From Sphingomonas_O antarctica (GTDB lineage Bacteria; Pseudomonadota; Alphaproteobacteria; Sphingomonadales; Sphingomonadaceae): a stretch of DNA of 64,000 bases. Location: the NCBI RefSeq assembly GCF_965137005.1, contig NZ_CBCRXM010000014.1, positions 1-64,000 on the forward strand, given 5' to 3'. Below are positions 34,339-42,166 of this stretch, in pieces. The position numbers and the translations under genes were made by a program. Numbering within the stretch: the first letter of the stretch is position 1; every line of letters starts with the position of its first letter. Below the pieces are notes generated by a model. The model was not told the origin of the DNA, ran no database searches, and worked only from the letters and a program-made list of their open reading frames with translations.

Positions 34339-34958
34339 TCATCGCGGTCGACGGCCCTGCCGCATCTGGCAAAGGCACGGTGGCGCGCGCGTTGGCGCTG
34401 CATTTCATGCTGCCCTATCTCGATACCGGACTGTTGTACCGCGCCACGGGGCTGCAATGCCTTCGCCACGGCGGCGATCCGTCGAACGAGGCCGAAGCGA
34501 AGGCGGCGACCGGCTTCAGCGACGCGATGATGGACGATCTCGAAATCCGCAGCGAGGCGGCATCGCGTGCCGCATCGGTGGTGTCGGCGCATCCGGCGGT
34601 GCGTCAGGCCTTGCTCGAACGGCAGGTCGACTTCGCGACCCAGCCCGGCGGTGCAGTGCTCGACGGACGCGATATCGGCACGGTGATCGCGCCACACGCG
34701 GAAGCAAAATTGTTCGTCACGGCGTCTCCCGAAACGCGCGCCAAGCGGCGGTTCGCGCAACTGGTCGGCGAAGGCAGCAAGGTGGCGTACGATCATGTCC
34801 TGACGGATATCCTCGCCCGCGACGAACGCGATTCGAGCCGGTCGGCGGCGCCGTTGAAACGCGCGGACGATGCCGCGCTGCTCGAGACCGACGATCTCAA
34901 TGTGCAGCAGTCGATTGCGGCCGCCATCGCACTGGTCGGCGGGGTCAGTCCGCGCTGA
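34335..34958 (+). CDS. cmk: Cytidylate kinase
   Basis: Cmk phosphorylates CMP and dCMP for nucleotide supply and salvage. With ATG 34335 the product has 207 residues. The P-loop is GPAASGKGTVARALA at residues 7-21; the substrate-binding and lid regions read LDTGLLYRATG, LDGRDIGTVIAP and DERDSSRSAAPL. It is coupled to the membrane gene by ATGA. In most proteobacteria rpsA comes next; here an exported hydrolase gene with its own promoter intervenes. Confidence 0.95.
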   Translation: MIIAVDGPAASGKGTVARALALHFMLPYLDTGLLYRATGLQCLRHGGDPSNEAEAKAATGFSDAMMDDLEIRSEAASRAASVVSAHPAVRQALLERQVDFATQPGGAVLDGRDIGTVIAPHAEAKLFVTASPETRAKRRFAQLVGEGSKVAYDHVLTDILARDERDSSRSAAPLKRADDAALLETDDLNVQQSIAAAIALVGGVSPR

Positions 34959-34967
34959 CGATTGGCC

Positions 34968-34998
34968 TTGCAGTTGACGCAGCGTCAACCGTTACACT
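34968..34998 (+). promoter_or_regulatory. MerR-architecture promoter of the exported hydrolase
   Basis: A -35-like TTGCAG (34968-34973) and a -10-like TACACT (34993-34998) are 19 bases apart, 2 more than usual. The spacer holds a perfect palindrome, GTTGACGC-A-GCGTCAAC (34973-34989). An overlong spacer filled by a palindrome is the hallmark of promoters twisted open by MerR-family activators. The GTG start follows 27 bases later. No merR-type gene is in the window. Confidence 0.5.
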
Positions 34999-35025
34999 GC
35001 CTGCGAATCAACGAAAGGATCCGCC

Positions 35026-35961
35026 GTGAAACTGCCCCTTCTCGCCCTGTTCGCCGCATTGTCTGTGCCTGCCGGCGCGCAAATGGGATCGCCGCCGATC
35101 GAAGTGACCGATCCCGGCCCGACGGGGCGCCGCGTCACCGATGACGGGCTGATCGCCAATTTCTTCCCCGCTGCCGCGCCGGGCAAACACGGCGCAATAC
35201 TGATCGTCGGAGGATCCGAAGGCGGTCTCGGATCCGGGACCAAGCGCATGGCGCTGTCGCTGCAGGCGGCGGGTTTCAACGTGTTGCATCTGACCTTCTT
35301 TCGCGCCCCCGGACAGTCGGACGCCTTGCAGCGCGTTCCGCTCGAGCGATTTGCATCGGGGATTGGGTGGTTGCAGCGCCAGCCGTCGGTCGATCCCAGA
35401 CGCATCGCCCTGATCGGCGGATCGAAGGGCGCCGAGGCGGTGCTGCTCGTTGCGTCGCGCACCCCCGCCATCCGCGCGGTGGTCGCCGGCATGCCGTCGA
35501 GCGTGGTGTGGCCCGCCTTTTCCTGGACCAGTGGTCCCGTTGCGGGGTCATCGTGGACGCAGGGCGGCAAGGATGTGCCGACCCTGCCCTATGGCAATTA
35601 TACCGCGCCGAACCTTCTGTCGGTTTACGCATCGGGCCTCGCCAAGCTGCCCAATCATCCCGAAGCGGCGATCCCGATCGAGAAATCGCGCGCTGAAATC
35701 CTGCTCGTCTGTGGCGATGCGGACACATTATGGCCGTCCTGCCCCATGGCCGAACAGTTGCAGGCGCGCGACACGCGGCACGTGACCGTGCTCGATTACA
35801 AGGATGCGGGCCACGGGGTGTTCGGCGTGCCGGTCGATCCGGCGGGCAGAAGCTACGCCAGCATCGCGTCGCTGGGCGGGACGGTCGCGGGCACTGCCCA
35901 TGCGCGGATCGACGGTTGGCCGAAGGTGCTTGCCTTCCTCCACAAGACCCTCGGTCGCTGA
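35026..35961 (+). CDS. Exported alpha/beta hydrolase, BAAT C-terminal type
   Basis: The 311-residue product begins with a signal peptide (MKLPLLALFAALSVPAGA, cleaved before QMG) and then an alpha/beta hydrolase fold of the bile-acid-CoA:amino acid N-acyltransferase/acyl-CoA thioesterase C-terminal type. Candidate triad: the nucleophile elbow LIGGSKGAE (Ser in GxSxG), Asp in CGDADTLWPS and His in DAGHGVFG. The known family is cytosolic, so an exported member suggests an extracytoplasmic ester or thioester substrate. GTG 35026 has AAAGGA upstream. It interrupts the usual cmk-rpsA order and has a MerR-like promoter. Confidence 0.8.
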   Translation: MKLPLLALFAALSVPAGAQMGSPPIEVTDPGPTGRRVTDDGLIANFFPAAAPGKHGAILIVGGSEGGLGSGTKRMALSLQAAGFNVLHLTFFRAPGQSDALQRVPLERFASGIGWLQRQPSVDPRRIALIGGSKGAEAVLLVASRTPAIRAVVAGMPSSVVWPAFSWTSGPVAGSSWTQGGKDVPTLPYGNYTAPNLLSVYASGLAKLPNHPEAAIPIEKSRAEILLVCGDADTLWPSCPMAEQLQARDTRHVTVLDYKDAGHGVFGVPVDPAGRSYASIASLGGTVAGTAHARIDGWPKVLAFLHKTLGR

Positions 35962-36205
35962 GCCTTTACGTTTTAAGGTATTTTTGCTAGCGAGCCGTCG
36001 TCCGTCAGGCGATTGCGCCGGTGGGCGTCCGCATCGAGCGTCGCGCGACCGGCTCAGCCTGTTCGCGCTTTTCGTTTTGCGCGGGTGCTTTCCACAGCGA
36101 TTGCCGGGATGCCGTCACGCTATTCGGGCGCGGGGGCACGTTCGGTCAAAGACCACCGGAAACAACCGGTTGGCCGGCAAATACAAATTTAGGACTATCC
36201 TCTTT
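35962..36205 (+). other. rpsA leader region
   Basis: The 244-base gap before rpsA has no convincing gene; an in-frame upstream extension of rpsA lacks family similarity. The start is AT-rich (TTTACGTTTTAAGGTATTTTTG near 35965-35986, in part), which could hold the rpsA promoter. The rest may form a leader RNA, as S1 autoregulates its own translation in E. coli. I cannot assign a specific RNA family. Confidence 0.4.
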
Positions 36206-37918
36206 ATGGCCACTGCGGCTCTTCCCACGCGCGACGATTTCGCGGCGCTTCTCGATGAAACCTTCGGCAAGGACAGCTCCTTCGAGGGCAAGGTCGTCAA
36301 AGGCACCGTCACTGCCATCGAAAACGACCATGCCGTCATCGATGTCGGGTTGAAGGCCGAGGGCCGGGTCCGCCTTTCCGAATTCGCGATGCCGGGCCAG
36401 AAGGCCGAGATCAATGTCGGCGATATCGTGGAAGTGTTCGTCGATCGGGTCGAGAATTCCGCGGGCGAAGCGATGCTCAGCCGCGACCGCGCGCGCCGCG
36501 AAGCTGCCTGGGACAAGCTCGAAGGCGAATTTACCGCCGGCAACCGCGTCGATGGCGTCATTTTCGGCCGCGTGAAGGGCGGCTTCACCGTCGACCTCGA
36601 TGGCGCCGTGGCGTTCCTGCCCGGCAGCCAGGTTGATATCCGTCCGGTGCGCGACGTCACACCGCTGATGGACCTCGCCCAGCCGTTCCAGATTTTGAAG
36701 ATGGACCGCAAGCGCGGCAACATTGTCGTGTCGCGTCGTGCGATCCTCGAAGAAACCCGTGCCGAAGCGCGCACCGGCCTGATCCAGACGCTGACCGAAG
36801 GTCAGATCATCGACGGCATCGTCAAGAACATCACCGATTATGGTGCGTTCGTCGATCTCGGCGGCATCGACGGCCTGCTCCACGTCACCGACATGAGCTA
36901 CAAGCGCGTCAATCACCCGTCGGAGATGATCAACATCGGCGACACGGTGAAGGTGCAGATCATCCGCATCAACAAGGACACGCAGCGCATCTCGCTGGGC
37001 ATGAAGCAGCTCGAGAGCGATCCGTGGGAAGGCGCCGAAGCCAAGTATCCGGTCGATGCCAAGCTGACCGGTCGCGTGACCAACATCACCGAATATGGCG
37101 CGTTCGTCGAACTGGAAGCGGGCATCGAAGGCCTGATCCACGTCAGCGAAATGAGCTGGACCAAGAAGAACGTCCATCCGGGCAAGATCGTCTCGACCTC
37201 GCAGGAAGTCGAAGTCGTCGTCCTCGAAGTCGATGCCGAGAAGCGTCGTATCTCGCTGGGCCTCAAGCAGGCGGTGTCGAACCCCTGGGATGCCTTTGCC
37301 GAGAAGCACCCGGTCGGCTCGACCGTCGAGGGCGAAGTCAAGAACGCCACCGAATTCGGCTTGTTTATCGGGCTGGACGGCGACGTCGACGGCATGGTCC
37401 ACATGTCGGACATTGCCTGGGGCATTTCGGGCGAAGATGCGCTCAACCTGCACCGCAAGGGCGAGACGATCACCGCGATCGTGCTCGACGTCGATGCCGA
37501 GAAGGAGCGTATCTCGCTCGGCATGAAGCAGCTCGAAAAGGGTGCTCCCGCGGTTGGCAGCACGACCGCTGCAGCGGGCCTTGCCAAGAACAGCATCCAG
37601 ACCGTCACGGTCCTCGAAGTCCGCGATGGCGGCCTCGAGGTTCAGGCGGGCGACGATGGCGCAACCGGCTTCATCAAGCGCAGCGACCTCGGTCGCGATC
37701 GCGACGAACAGCGTCCGGAGCGTTTCCAGGTTGGCCAGAAATTCGATGCGATGGTCATCGGTTTCGACCGGAGCAAGAAGCCCAATTTCTCGATCAAGGC
37801 GATGCAGATGGCCGAAGAGAAGCAGGCTGTGGCGCAATATGGCTCGTCCGATTCGGGCGCGTCGCTTGGCGACATTCTCGGCGAGGCGCTCAAGGCGCGC
37901 GGCGACGACACCAAATAA
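36206..37918 (+). CDS. rpsA: 30S ribosomal protein S1
   Basis: S1 binds mRNA leaders and brings them to the 30S subunit. With ATG 36206 the product has 570 residues and six S1 repeats, the standard proteobacterial form. Repeats 3-6 each show the YGAFVDL/HVTDMSY-type RNA-binding face, for example NITDYGAFVDLGGIDG and NITEYGAFVELEAGIEG. The first two repeats, which dock on S2, are shorter. It is followed by a large hairpin and then ihfB, the usual rpsA-ihfB order. Confidence 0.97.
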   Translation: MATAALPTRDDFAALLDETFGKDSSFEGKVVKGTVTAIENDHAVIDVGLKAEGRVRLSEFAMPGQKAEINVGDIVEVFVDRVENSAGEAMLSRDRARREAAWDKLEGEFTAGNRVDGVIFGRVKGGFTVDLDGAVAFLPGSQVDIRPVRDVTPLMDLAQPFQILKMDRKRGNIVVSRRAILEETRAEARTGLIQTLTEGQIIDGIVKNITDYGAFVDLGGIDGLLHVTDMSYKRVNHPSEMINIGDTVKVQIIRINKDTQRISLGMKQLESDPWEGAEAKYPVDAKLTGRVTNITEYGAFVELEAGIEGLIHVSEMSWTKKNVHPGKIVSTSQEVEVVVLEVDAEKRRISLGLKQAVSNPWDAFAEKHPVGSTVEGEVKNATEFGLFIGLDGDVDGMVHMSDIAWGISGEDALNLHRKGETITAIVLDVDAEKERISLGMKQLEKGAPAVGSTTAAAGLAKNSIQTVTVLEVRDGGLEVQAGDDGATGFIKRSDLGRDRDEQRPERFQVGQKFDAMVIGFDRSKKPNFSIKAMQMAEEKQAVAQYGSSDSGASLGDILGEALKARGDDTK

Positions 37919-37928
37919 GCCGATTCGA

Positions 37929-37965
37929 CTGTTGCCGGTGCGTAACGATTACGCGCCGGTGACAG
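37929..37965 (+). terminator. Large hairpin between rpsA and ihfB
   Basis: CCGGTGCGTAA (37935-37945) and TTACGCGCCGG (37949-37959) pair over 11 positions with one U-G, closing a CGA loop. With wobble pairs the stem continues outward to 37929/37965, about 17 pairs in all. It lies 11 bases after the rpsA stop. There is no T-run, so it may work as a processing or stabilising structure rather than a simple terminator. Confidence 0.6.
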
Positions 37966-38029
37966 TTGAGCGAGATCAGCCCATGTGCTAGTCATTCGCA
38001 TGTACAACCGCTTCGGGGGGAGCTGACAC

Positions 38030-38311
38030 GTGATCCGTTCGGAACTGGTGGCAAAACTCGCTGCCGAAAATCCAGACCTGTCGCCGCAGGATATCGAGAA
38101 TATCGTGGCGTGCTTTTTCGAGGTCATATTGGCGCGTTTGGCTGCGGGCGGTCGCGTCGAGCTTCGCGGCTTTGGCGCGTTTTCGACCAGAGCCCGCGAT
38201 GGTCGCACTGGGCGCAATCCGCGAACCGGCGCGGCCGTGGCGATCGATGCGAAGCGCGTCCCCTATTTCAAGCCGGGCAAGGAAATGCGGGCGCGGCTGA
38301 ACGTCGACTAA
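38030..38311 (+). CDS. ihfB: Integration host factor subunit beta
   Basis: IHF-beta pairs with IHF-alpha to bend DNA sharply at promoters and recombination sites. The 93-residue product fits the HU/IHF family. It shows the RVELRGFGAFSTRAR core, the arm GRTGRNPRTGAAVAI with its intercalating Pro, and the C-terminal YFKPGKEMRARLN. GTG 38030 is preceded by GGGGGGAG. The proline-arm context and position after rpsA favour IhfB over HU. Confidence 0.93.
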   Translation: MIRSELVAKLAAENPDLSPQDIENIVACFFEVILARLAAGGRVELRGFGAFSTRARDGRTGRNPRTGAAVAIDAKRVPYFKPGKEMRARLNVD

Positions 38312-38483
38312 TTCTCGCACCTGCCGCTCGCTAAGCGGCGCGATTGACGCTAACTGATCCTCGATGGTTATGACGCTAGAGCCGACCTGGCAAAGCCAGG
38401 CCGTCGGTCCTCGATTGTATCGAGGCCGGCCGGCTCGCCTGAGTCGTGGATAAGCGGATGCTTATCCATCGCACAGGCAGCGC
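38312..38483. other. Hairpin-rich spacer before tRNA-Leu
   Basis: No gene is seen. At least three inverted repeats are visible: CCTCGAT-TGT-ATCGAGG (38409-38425), GACCTGGC with GCCAGG (about 38385-38400), and a perfect TGGATAAGC-GGAT-GCTTATCCA (38447-38468) just 15 bases before the tRNA. A TTGACG at 38344 could be the -35 of a tRNA promoter, but the matching -10 is poor. One hairpin may terminate ihfB. Confidence 0.45.
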
Positions 38484-38570
38484 GCGGACGTGGCGAAATT
38501 GGTAGACGCATGGGACTTAAAATCCCTCGCCCGTATGGGCATGCGGGTTCGAGTCCCGCCGTCCGCACCA
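38484..38570 (+). tRNA. tRNA-Leu (anticodon TAA)
   Basis: Eighty-seven bases fold as a type II tRNA with a long variable arm (GCCCGTATGGGC) and encoded CCA. The anticodon loop CTTAAAA on the GGGA/TCCC stem gives anticodon TAA. Acceptor arms GCGGACG/CGTCCGC pair perfectly. The frame of the lipoprotein gene downstream stays open back through this tRNA. Confidence 0.97.
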
Positions 38571-38572
38571 TC

Positions 38573-40006
38573 CTGATTGTTGCACTGCTGGCGACGGCGG
38601 GGTGCGACCGGCGCAACAACGATCCCGAGATCGCCGTCAGTGTGATCGGCGGCAGCCTGCGCAGTGCCGACCCCGATCGCCAAACGCTCGACGAACCGCA
38701 GCGCATCGTGGCGCGTGAGACGGCGCAGGGGTTGGTGACGCTCGATGCCGCGGGACAAGTGCGCCCGGGACTTGCCGAAAGCTGGATCGTGACCGACGAC
38801 GGGTTGAGCCTGATCTTCCGGCTGCGCCACGCCCGCTGGCCGGACGGGAGCGACGTCACCGCGCCGCAAGTCGCCGCCAGCCTTGCGCGCGGGGTCGGGG
38901 CGGCCAGCCATAACAGTCTCAAACCATTGTTGATGGCGGTCGGTGGCATCGTGCCGATGACCGGGCGGATCATCGAAGTGCGGCTGCGCGTGCCGCGGCC
39001 CAACATGTTTCAACTGCTCGCCCAGCCCGAATTGGGCATTCGCCGCGAAGGGCTGGGCGCCGGACCGTGGCGCGCGGTGCGGCAGGGTGGTGCGCTGGTC
39101 CTGACCCCCCTGCCCGATCCCGATATGGATGCCGACACGCCGCCCCCGCTGGTGACGCAGGTGACGCTGCGTAGCGAACGTGTGGGCAAGGCCATCGCGC
39201 GGTTCCAGGCCGGGCGTGCGGCGCTGGTTTCGGGCGGGACATTGGCGGATTGGCCGGTGGCGCAGGCGGCACATGAGCGAAGTCTGCGGATCGATCCGGC
39301 CGAGGGGCTGTTTGGGATCGGCATCCGCCCGACCACGCCGATGCTGCGCGATGTGACGATCCGTGAGGCGCTGGCGATGGCGATCGACCGGGAGGCTATG
39401 GGGTTGATCACCGGGGTGCCGCGCTGGACGGTGGCGCAGCGGTTGTTGCCCGCCCAGCTCGACAGCGCGCGTGTCCCGGTCGAACCGAACTGGGGGACGA
39501 CCAGCCTCGACGATCGCCGACGTGCCGCACGCTCGCGCATTGCCGGCTGGATCGCGGTGCATGGTGAGCCCGCCCCCCTCAAGATCGCACTTCCCGCCGG
39601 ACCCGGCATGCGGCTGGTCATGGCGCGGCTGACTGTCGATTTTCGTATGATCGGTTTGCGCGTCGAGGCGGTGGCATGGAACGTGCCCGACGCAGATCTG
39701 GTGCTGATCGACGAGGTGTCGCCCAATGGCAGCGCCAATTGGTATCTGACGCGCACCGGCTGCGAGGCAGGGTTTGCGTGTTCGGATCTGTCGGAGCAAG
39801 CGTTGCAGGCGGCGCGCGTCGCGCCATCTCTGGTCGAGCGTGCCCGGGCGATTGCCGATGCGGACGCGGCGGCGGCGCAGGCCAGTGGCTATATTCCCCT
39901 GTCCACACCGCTCCGCTGGTCGATGGTCGATGAATCGCTGAACGGTTGGCGTGAAAATGCCTTTGCGGTGCACCCGCTCGGCGAGCTGAGGGTGCCGCGC
40001 AACTAG
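38573..40006 (+). CDS. Peptide-type ABC transporter substrate-binding lipoprotein
   Basis: The product belongs to the extracellular solute-binding family 5 (DppA/OppA). It shows a degenerate family 5 signature (LIFRLRHARWPDGSDVT) near residue 80, and DVTIREALAMAIDRE later. A lipobox ATAGC follows the hydrophobic ILIVALLATAG, so it should be a membrane lipoprotein. No ATG, GTG or TTG exists between the tRNA-Leu CCA end and the lipobox. The first near-cognate codon is CTG 38573, used here as a boundary. The only in-frame ATG is at 38510 inside the tRNA, which would add a basic n-region (K4, R7, R19). No permease or ATPase gene is adjacent, and the true start is unresolved. Confidence 0.72.
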   Translation: MIVALLATAGCDRRNNDPEIAVSVIGGSLRSADPDRQTLDEPQRIVARETAQGLVTLDAAGQVRPGLAESWIVTDDGLSLIFRLRHARWPDGSDVTAPQVAASLARGVGAASHNSLKPLLMAVGGIVPMTGRIIEVRLRVPRPNMFQLLAQPELGIRREGLGAGPWRAVRQGGALVLTPLPDPDMDADTPPPLVTQVTLRSERVGKAIARFQAGRAALVSGGTLADWPVAQAAHERSLRIDPAEGLFGIGIRPTTPMLRDVTIREALAMAIDREAMGLITGVPRWTVAQRLLPAQLDSARVPVEPNWGTTSLDDRRRAARSRIAGWIAVHGEPAPLKIALPAGPGMRLVMARLTVDFRMIGLRVEAVAWNVPDADLVLIDEVSPNGSANWYLTRTGCEAGFACSDLSEQALQAARVAPSLVERARAIADADAAAAQASGYIPLSTPLRWSMVDESLNGWRENAFAVHPLGELRVPRN

Positions 40007-40056
40007 GCAAGGCCATTGCGCGTTCCCATATCGCACGCGCAACGAGGATCATGACC

Positions 40057-40470
40057 ATGGCCAATGCCACGATCAACCGACTGAACCCGCAGGATTATGT
40101 CGGGACCGACCCGCTCGCCATTCGTCGCCGGATCGAAGCCATGGAGCATCTGCTCGAAGGGCTGTTCACGATTCCCGGCACCAATCGCAAGGTTGGGCTG
40201 GACGTGATCCTCGACATCCTGCCGGTCGGCGGCAGCATCGTCGCTGCGGCGATGGGCAGCTGGCTGGCATGGGAGGCGCGCAATCTGGGGCTGTCCAAGC
40301 ACGTCATCGCACGCATGGCGGGCAATATTGGGTTCGACGCGCTGTTGGGTGCGATACCGTTCGTCGGGATGGTGCCCGACTTCTTCTTCCGATCGAACAC
40401 CCGTAACTTGCGCTTGGTCAAAAAGCATCTCGACAAGCTGCATCCGGGAACGGCAACGATCGACGCGTAG
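40057..40470 (+). CDS. DUF4112 membrane-associated protein
   Basis: The 137-residue product matches the DUF4112 pattern: an N-terminal helical part (RRRIEAMEHLLEGLFTIPGT), then KVGLDVILDILPVGGSIVAA, a membrane-like stretch, GFDALLGAIPFVGMVPDFFF and a basic RNLRLVKKHL. The repeated G-x-D...LPVG/IPFVG motifs are typical. The function is unknown. GAGG lies 9 bases before ATG 40057; ATG 40051 is possible but too close. It ends 3 bases before the RNase T2 stop on the other strand. Confidence 0.85.
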   Translation: MANATINRLNPQDYVGTDPLAIRRRIEAMEHLLEGLFTIPGTNRKVGLDVILDILPVGGSIVAAAMGSWLAWEARNLGLSKHVIARMAGNIGFDALLGAIPFVGMVPDFFFRSNTRNLRLVKKHLDKLHPGTATIDA

Positions 40471-40473
40471 GCG

Positions 40474-41181
40474 TTAGCCCGCGCCGCCACGCCAGATCAG
40501 CAGCTTGCGAGCATTCGGCACGCCGCCCTCCTGATTGGCGGCGCAGCGACGGAATTTGTAGCGCGTGTCGAGGCACAGCCACAGCTCGTCGAGCCAGCGT
40601 CCGCCTGTCACTGTCACGCGGATGGCATTGACCGGCACTTTGCCGCGATTGGCCCGCGCGAATGCGTCCTTGAACTGACCGACGGTCAGCGGTCGGCGCG
40701 ACAGCCGATCGATGTCGGGCCAGTTGAGCGCCTGAAACAAAGTGCGCGACTGGTCGAAATACTGCGCAGGGGTGATGCCCATGCAGCTGCCGTGTTTCGA
40801 CCACTCATGCTGGTTGAGCTGGGCGGACGGGGTGACGCAGAGGTTTTTGCGCAGCTGCGTTTCGGAGAGCAGTTCGACGGACTTGCAATATTGCGGCCAG
40901 TCCTTGCCCGCGCCGTCGGGCCATAGGCCGTGCAGCGTCAGTCCGAATTTTTGGCCGCTCGTGCATTGGAACGACGGCTTGTCGCCCTGCCCGCGGCAGA
41001 ATTGCGGGCTCCAGCTGAGTGCGAGCGTGTAACTGGCGATGGGCAGGCGGCGCATCGGGTTCTTGTCGTTGGCGTCTTCGGCGTGGATAGGATCGATGGT
41101 GCCGGGCAGCGCGCAGCTGGTTGCGGCGGCGTGCGCCATCGCGGGCGCGAGCAACAGTGCGAGTCCAACGGAAATACGCAT
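40474..41181 (-). CDS. Secreted ribonuclease T2 family protein
   Basis: RNase T2 enzymes cleave RNA through 2',3'-cyclic phosphates and act outside the cytoplasm. The 235-residue product has a signal peptide (MRISVGLALLLAPAMAHA, cleaved before AAT). Both catalytic blocks are intact: CAS1 LTLHGLWPDG and CAS2 HEWSKHGSCMG. At least eight cysteines suit disulfides in the periplasm. ATG 41181 overlaps the nadC stop by one base (TGATG), so the two are co-translated leftward. The long upstream frame is antisense shadow. Confidence 0.92.
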   Translation of the reverse strand: MRISVGLALLLAPAMAHAAATSCALPGTIDPIHAEDANDKNPMRRLPIASYTLALSWSPQFCRGQGDKPSFQCTSGQKFGLTLHGLWPDGAGKDWPQYCKSVELLSETQLRKNLCVTPSAQLNQHEWSKHGSCMGITPAQYFDQSRTLFQALNWPDIDRLSRRPLTVGQFKDAFARANRGKVPVNAIRVTVTGGRWLDELWLCLDTRYKFRRCAANQEGGVPNARKLLIWRGGAG

Positions 41182-42032
41182 CACAACTCCTTGAAATCGA
41201 GGCTGATATCGGCGGCTGGTGCGCTCTGCGTCAAGCGCCCGACGCTGACGTAAGTCACGCCGGTTTCGGCAATGGCGCGGATGGTGTCGAGGCGCACACC
41301 GCCCGAGGCTTCGGTGGGGATGCGGCCCGCCACCAGCGTCACGGCGTCGCGCAAAACGGGCGGCGCCATATTGTCGAGCAGCAGATGCGTCGCGCCGCCC
41401 GCGATGGCTTCGTCGATCTGGTCGATCCGGTCGACCTCGACAATGATCCGCTCCACCCCCGCATCTCGCGCGCGGCGCGTGGCGGCGCCGACCGAACCGG
41501 CGACTGCGGCGTGATTGTCCTTGATCATCGCCGCGTCCCACAGGCCCATGCGGTGGTTGGTCGCGCCGCCCATGCGTGTCGCGTATTTCTCCAGCAGGCG
41601 AAGGCCGGGGATAGTCTTGCGCGTGTCGAGCAAGATGCAACCTGTGCCAGCGATGGCATCGACATAGGTCCGCGTCAGTGTGGCGATGCCCGACAGATGC
41701 TGGACGGTATTGAGCGCCGAGCGTTCGGCAGTGAGCAGGGCGCGGGCGTTGCCGGTGACACGCATCAAGTCGGTTCCGGCGGGCACAGCCTCCCCCTCCC
41801 CGGCCAGAATTTCCATATCGATGTGCGGGTCCAAGGCGCGAAAAAATGCCTCGGCAAGCGGCAGGCCGGCGACGACGATCGCATCGCGGCTGTCCATCGC
41901 GCCGGCAAAGCGGGCATCGGCGGGAATGACCGCTTCAGACGTTACATCGCGCGGCGGATCACCGAGATCCTCGGCCAGCGTCGCGGCGACAAAGCGGTCA
42001 ACAAAGTCCGTTGCGATGTCGAAATGATTCAT
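41181..42032 (-). CDS. nadC: Nicotinate-nucleotide pyrophosphorylase (carboxylating)
   Basis: NadC converts quinolinate and PRPP to nicotinate mononucleotide, committing de novo NAD synthesis. The 283-residue product has the type II PRTase barrel: NTVQHLSGIATLT, LDTRKTIPGLRLLEKYA, the HRMGLWDAAMIKDNH block and IIVEVDRIDQIDEA. nadA and nadB are not in the window. Its start faces ppk2 across 134 bases. Confidence 0.95.
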   Translation of the reverse strand: MNHFDIATDFVDRFVAATLAEDLGDPPRDVTSEAVIPADARFAGAMDSRDAIVVAGLPLAEAFFRALDPHIDMEILAGEGEAVPAGTDLMRVTGNARALLTAERSALNTVQHLSGIATLTRTYVDAIAGTGCILLDTRKTIPGLRLLEKYATRMGGATNHRMGLWDAAMIKDNHAAVAGSVGAATRRARDAGVERIIVEVDRIDQIDEAIAGGATHLLLDNMAPPVLRDAVTLVAGRIPTEASGGVRLDTIRAIAETGVTYVSVGRLTQSAPAADISLDFKEL

Positions 42033-42166
42033 GCTGATTCATGCGAGGTGCGTAGAAATTTCATCGAGCGCTTCATCTTCCTGCCGGAGATCGAGTCTGT
42101 ATCGTAGTGGCGAGCGTGTAGGACAGAAAAATCGACGTGGCCCGACCGGTGCGCTAACCTCCACGT

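Noticed and set aside
35962..36205. Riboswitch or named leader RNA before rpsA
   Set aside because: I could not match the sequence to any RNA family from memory; it is left as an unassigned leader.
36146..37837. 563-codon frame opposite rpsA
   Set aside because: Six S1 repeats on the plus strand make rpsA certain; the opposite frame is a codon-bias shadow.
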